Below are positions 63,060-64,000 of a stretch of DNA of 64,000 nucleotides, in pieces. Under the pieces are notes generated by a model. It saw only the letters and a list, made by a program, of their open reading frames with translations, did no database searches and was not told the origin of the DNA. Each line of letters starts with the position of its first letter. Position 1 is the stretch's first letter. The position numbers and the translations under genes were made by a program. The stretch lies in NCBI RefSeq assembly GCF_000828055.2, contig NZ_CP010523.2, positions 3,534,001 through 3,598,000 of the forward strand, given 5' to 3'. This DNA is from Klebsiella variicola (GTDB taxonomy: Bacteria > Pseudomonadota > Gammaproteobacteria > Enterobacterales > Enterobacteriaceae).

Positions 63060-63506
63060 ATGCGTACCATTCTGAATATTTTGAACTTTATCCTTGGCGG
63101 TTTCGCCACCACTCTAGGCTGGCTGCTCGCCACGCTGGTTAGCATCATTCTGGTCGTCACGCTGCCGCTGACCCGCTCCTGCTGGGAAATCACCCGACTC
63201 TCCTTATTCCCATACGGTAACGAGGCGATTCATGTGGATGAGCTGGAGCCGGGCCGTAAAAATGGCCTCCTCAACGCCGGCGGCACCGTGCTGAATATTC
63301 TGTGGTTCATTTTTTTCGGCTGGTGGTTGTGCCTGATGCATATTTTCAGCGGCATAGCTCAATGTCTGACCATTATTGGCATCCCGGTGGGGATCGCGAA
63401 CTTTAAAATTGCTGCCATTGCCCTTTGGCCGGTAGGGCGTCGGGTCGTCTCTGTGGAAACCGCGCGTGCCGCACGTGAAGCCAATGCGCGTCGTCGCTTT
63501 CAGTAA
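63060..63506 (+). CDS. yccF: YccF, inner-membrane protein
   Basis: 148 residues with three or four membrane helices of the YccF/DUF307 family: FILGGFATTLGWLLATLVSI and WFIFFGWWLCLMHIFSGIAQ, ending in GVRRVVS-like GRRVVSVETARAA. Function unknown. The start at 63060 follows AAAACCGAGGCTTT. yccS follows 17 bases later. Confidence 0.94.
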   Translation: MRTILNILNFILGGFATTLGWLLATLVSIILVVTLPLTRSCWEITRLSLFPYGNEAIHVDELEPGRKNGLLNAGGTVLNILWFIFFGWWLCLMHIFSGIAQCLTIIGIPVGIANFKIAAIALWPVGRRVVSVETARAAREANARRRFQ

Positions 63507-63523
63507 CCGAACGGAACACGGAC

Positions 63524-64000
63524 ATGATTAGCCCCCTGCTACGCCGCTATACCTGGAACAGTGCCTGGCTTTATAACGTACGGATCTTTATCGCGCTCTG
63601 CGGCACAACGCTGTTTCCCTGGTGGATCGGCGAAGTCAAACTGACCATCCCTCTCACCCTTGGCGTTGTTGCCGCGGCCCTGACCGACCTCGACGACCGG
63701 CTGACCGGTCGTCTGCGCAACCTCGCCATTACCCTGGTCTGTTTTTTTATCGCCTCCGCCTCCGTGGAACTGCTGTTTCCGTGGCCGCCGCTGTTTGCCC
63801 TCGGCCTGACCGTGTCTACCATCGGCTTTATTTTGCTCGGCGGCCTCGGCCAGCGCTATGCCACCATCGCCTTCGGCGCCCTGCTCATCGCCATCTACAC
63901 CATGCTCGGCGTCACACTGTACGATCACTGGTATCTACAGCCGTTGTTCCTGCTGGCGGGGGCCGTGTGGTACAACCTGCTGACGCTGTCCGGGCACCTG
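63524..64000 (+). CDS. yccS: YccS, FUSC/PET-family membrane protein (3' partial)
   Basis: The frame opens at ATG 63524 (ACGGAACACGGAC upstream) and stays open to the last base, 159 codons. It begins MISPLLRRYTWNSAWLYNVR and carries at least four hydrophobic segments (IALCGTTLFPWWIGEV, GLTVSTIGFILLGGLGQRYA). E. coli YccS is about 720 residues, so most of the protein lies beyond the window. The family resembles aromatic-acid exporter and FUSC proteins. Confidence 0.9.
   Translation, partial: MISPLLRRYTWNSAWLYNVRIFIALCGTTLFPWWIGEVKLTIPLTLGVVAAALTDLDDRLTGRLRNLAITLVCFFIASASVELLFPWPPLFALGLTVSTIGFILLGGLGQRYATIAFGALLIAIYTMLGVTLYDHWYLQPLFLLAGAVWYNLLTLSGHL

Overview
The window is enterobacterial chromosome, most likely Klebsiella pneumoniae or a close relative. 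Nearly every gene has a recognisable E. coli counterpart, but the neighbourhoods are rearranged in a Klebsiella way: rut, puu, dml-yea and frw loci, which lie far apart in E. coli K-12, are adjacent here, and a kfuABC iron transporter sits beside the frw PTS (the 'kfu/PTS' region described in K. pneumoniae). DNA is GC-rich with strong codon bias; the glucan phosphorylase/STAS stretch and some promoter regions look more AT-rich. No prophage, transposase, integrase or CRISPR array was seen.

Layout. 1-3 kb: 3' part of putA. 3.2-10 kb: an LprI-like periplasmic protein, then rutR facing the rutABCDEFG uracil-catabolism operon, with a RutR box, an NtrC-like site and a sigma-54 promoter between them. 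10-11.6 kb: no genes but three near-identical copies of a ~347-base structured repeat mixed with REP elements; a fourth fragment lies at 27.8 kb. 11.6-17.7 kb: DMT exporter, ymdF (KGG protein), wrbA-yccJ, agp, an HxlR regulator and an SDR oxidoreductase separated by a perfect 17-base inverted repeat, and two small proteins.

17.7-25.6 kb: the complete putrescine utilisation locus (puuAP one way, puuDRCB the other) with PuuR-type operators. 25.6-33.6 kb: dmlR, dmlA, yeaV, yeaW, a GabD-like aldehyde dehydrogenase and yeaX; together these could take L-carnitine to trimethylamine plus malic semialdehyde, then D-malate, then pyruvate. 33.6-43.2 kb: ptsA facing frwC-frwB-pflD-pflC-frwD and yijO, a self-contained fructose-family PTS with a glycyl radical enzyme and its activase, plus a PhyH-type oxygenase. 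43.2-50 kb: kfuABC with a Fur box, bracketed by a GGDEF protein and an EAL protein. 50-53 kb: an alpha-glucan phosphorylase gene followed by an orphan STAS-domain gene.

53-64 kb returns to conserved core: tRNA-Ser(UGA), an OppA-like binding protein, yccA (behind a perfect CpxR box), tusE, yccX, an AraC regulator, a PEBP-family protein, rlmI, hspQ (sigma-32 promoter), yccU, mgsA, helD, yccF and the start of yccS, which runs off the end.

Themes: nitrogen and carbon salvage from proline, uracil, putrescine and carnitine; anaerobic sugar-derivative use; iron acquisition; and second-messenger control. Gene starts were chosen by ribosome binding sites, overlaps and remembered E. coli protein ends; no database was consulted.
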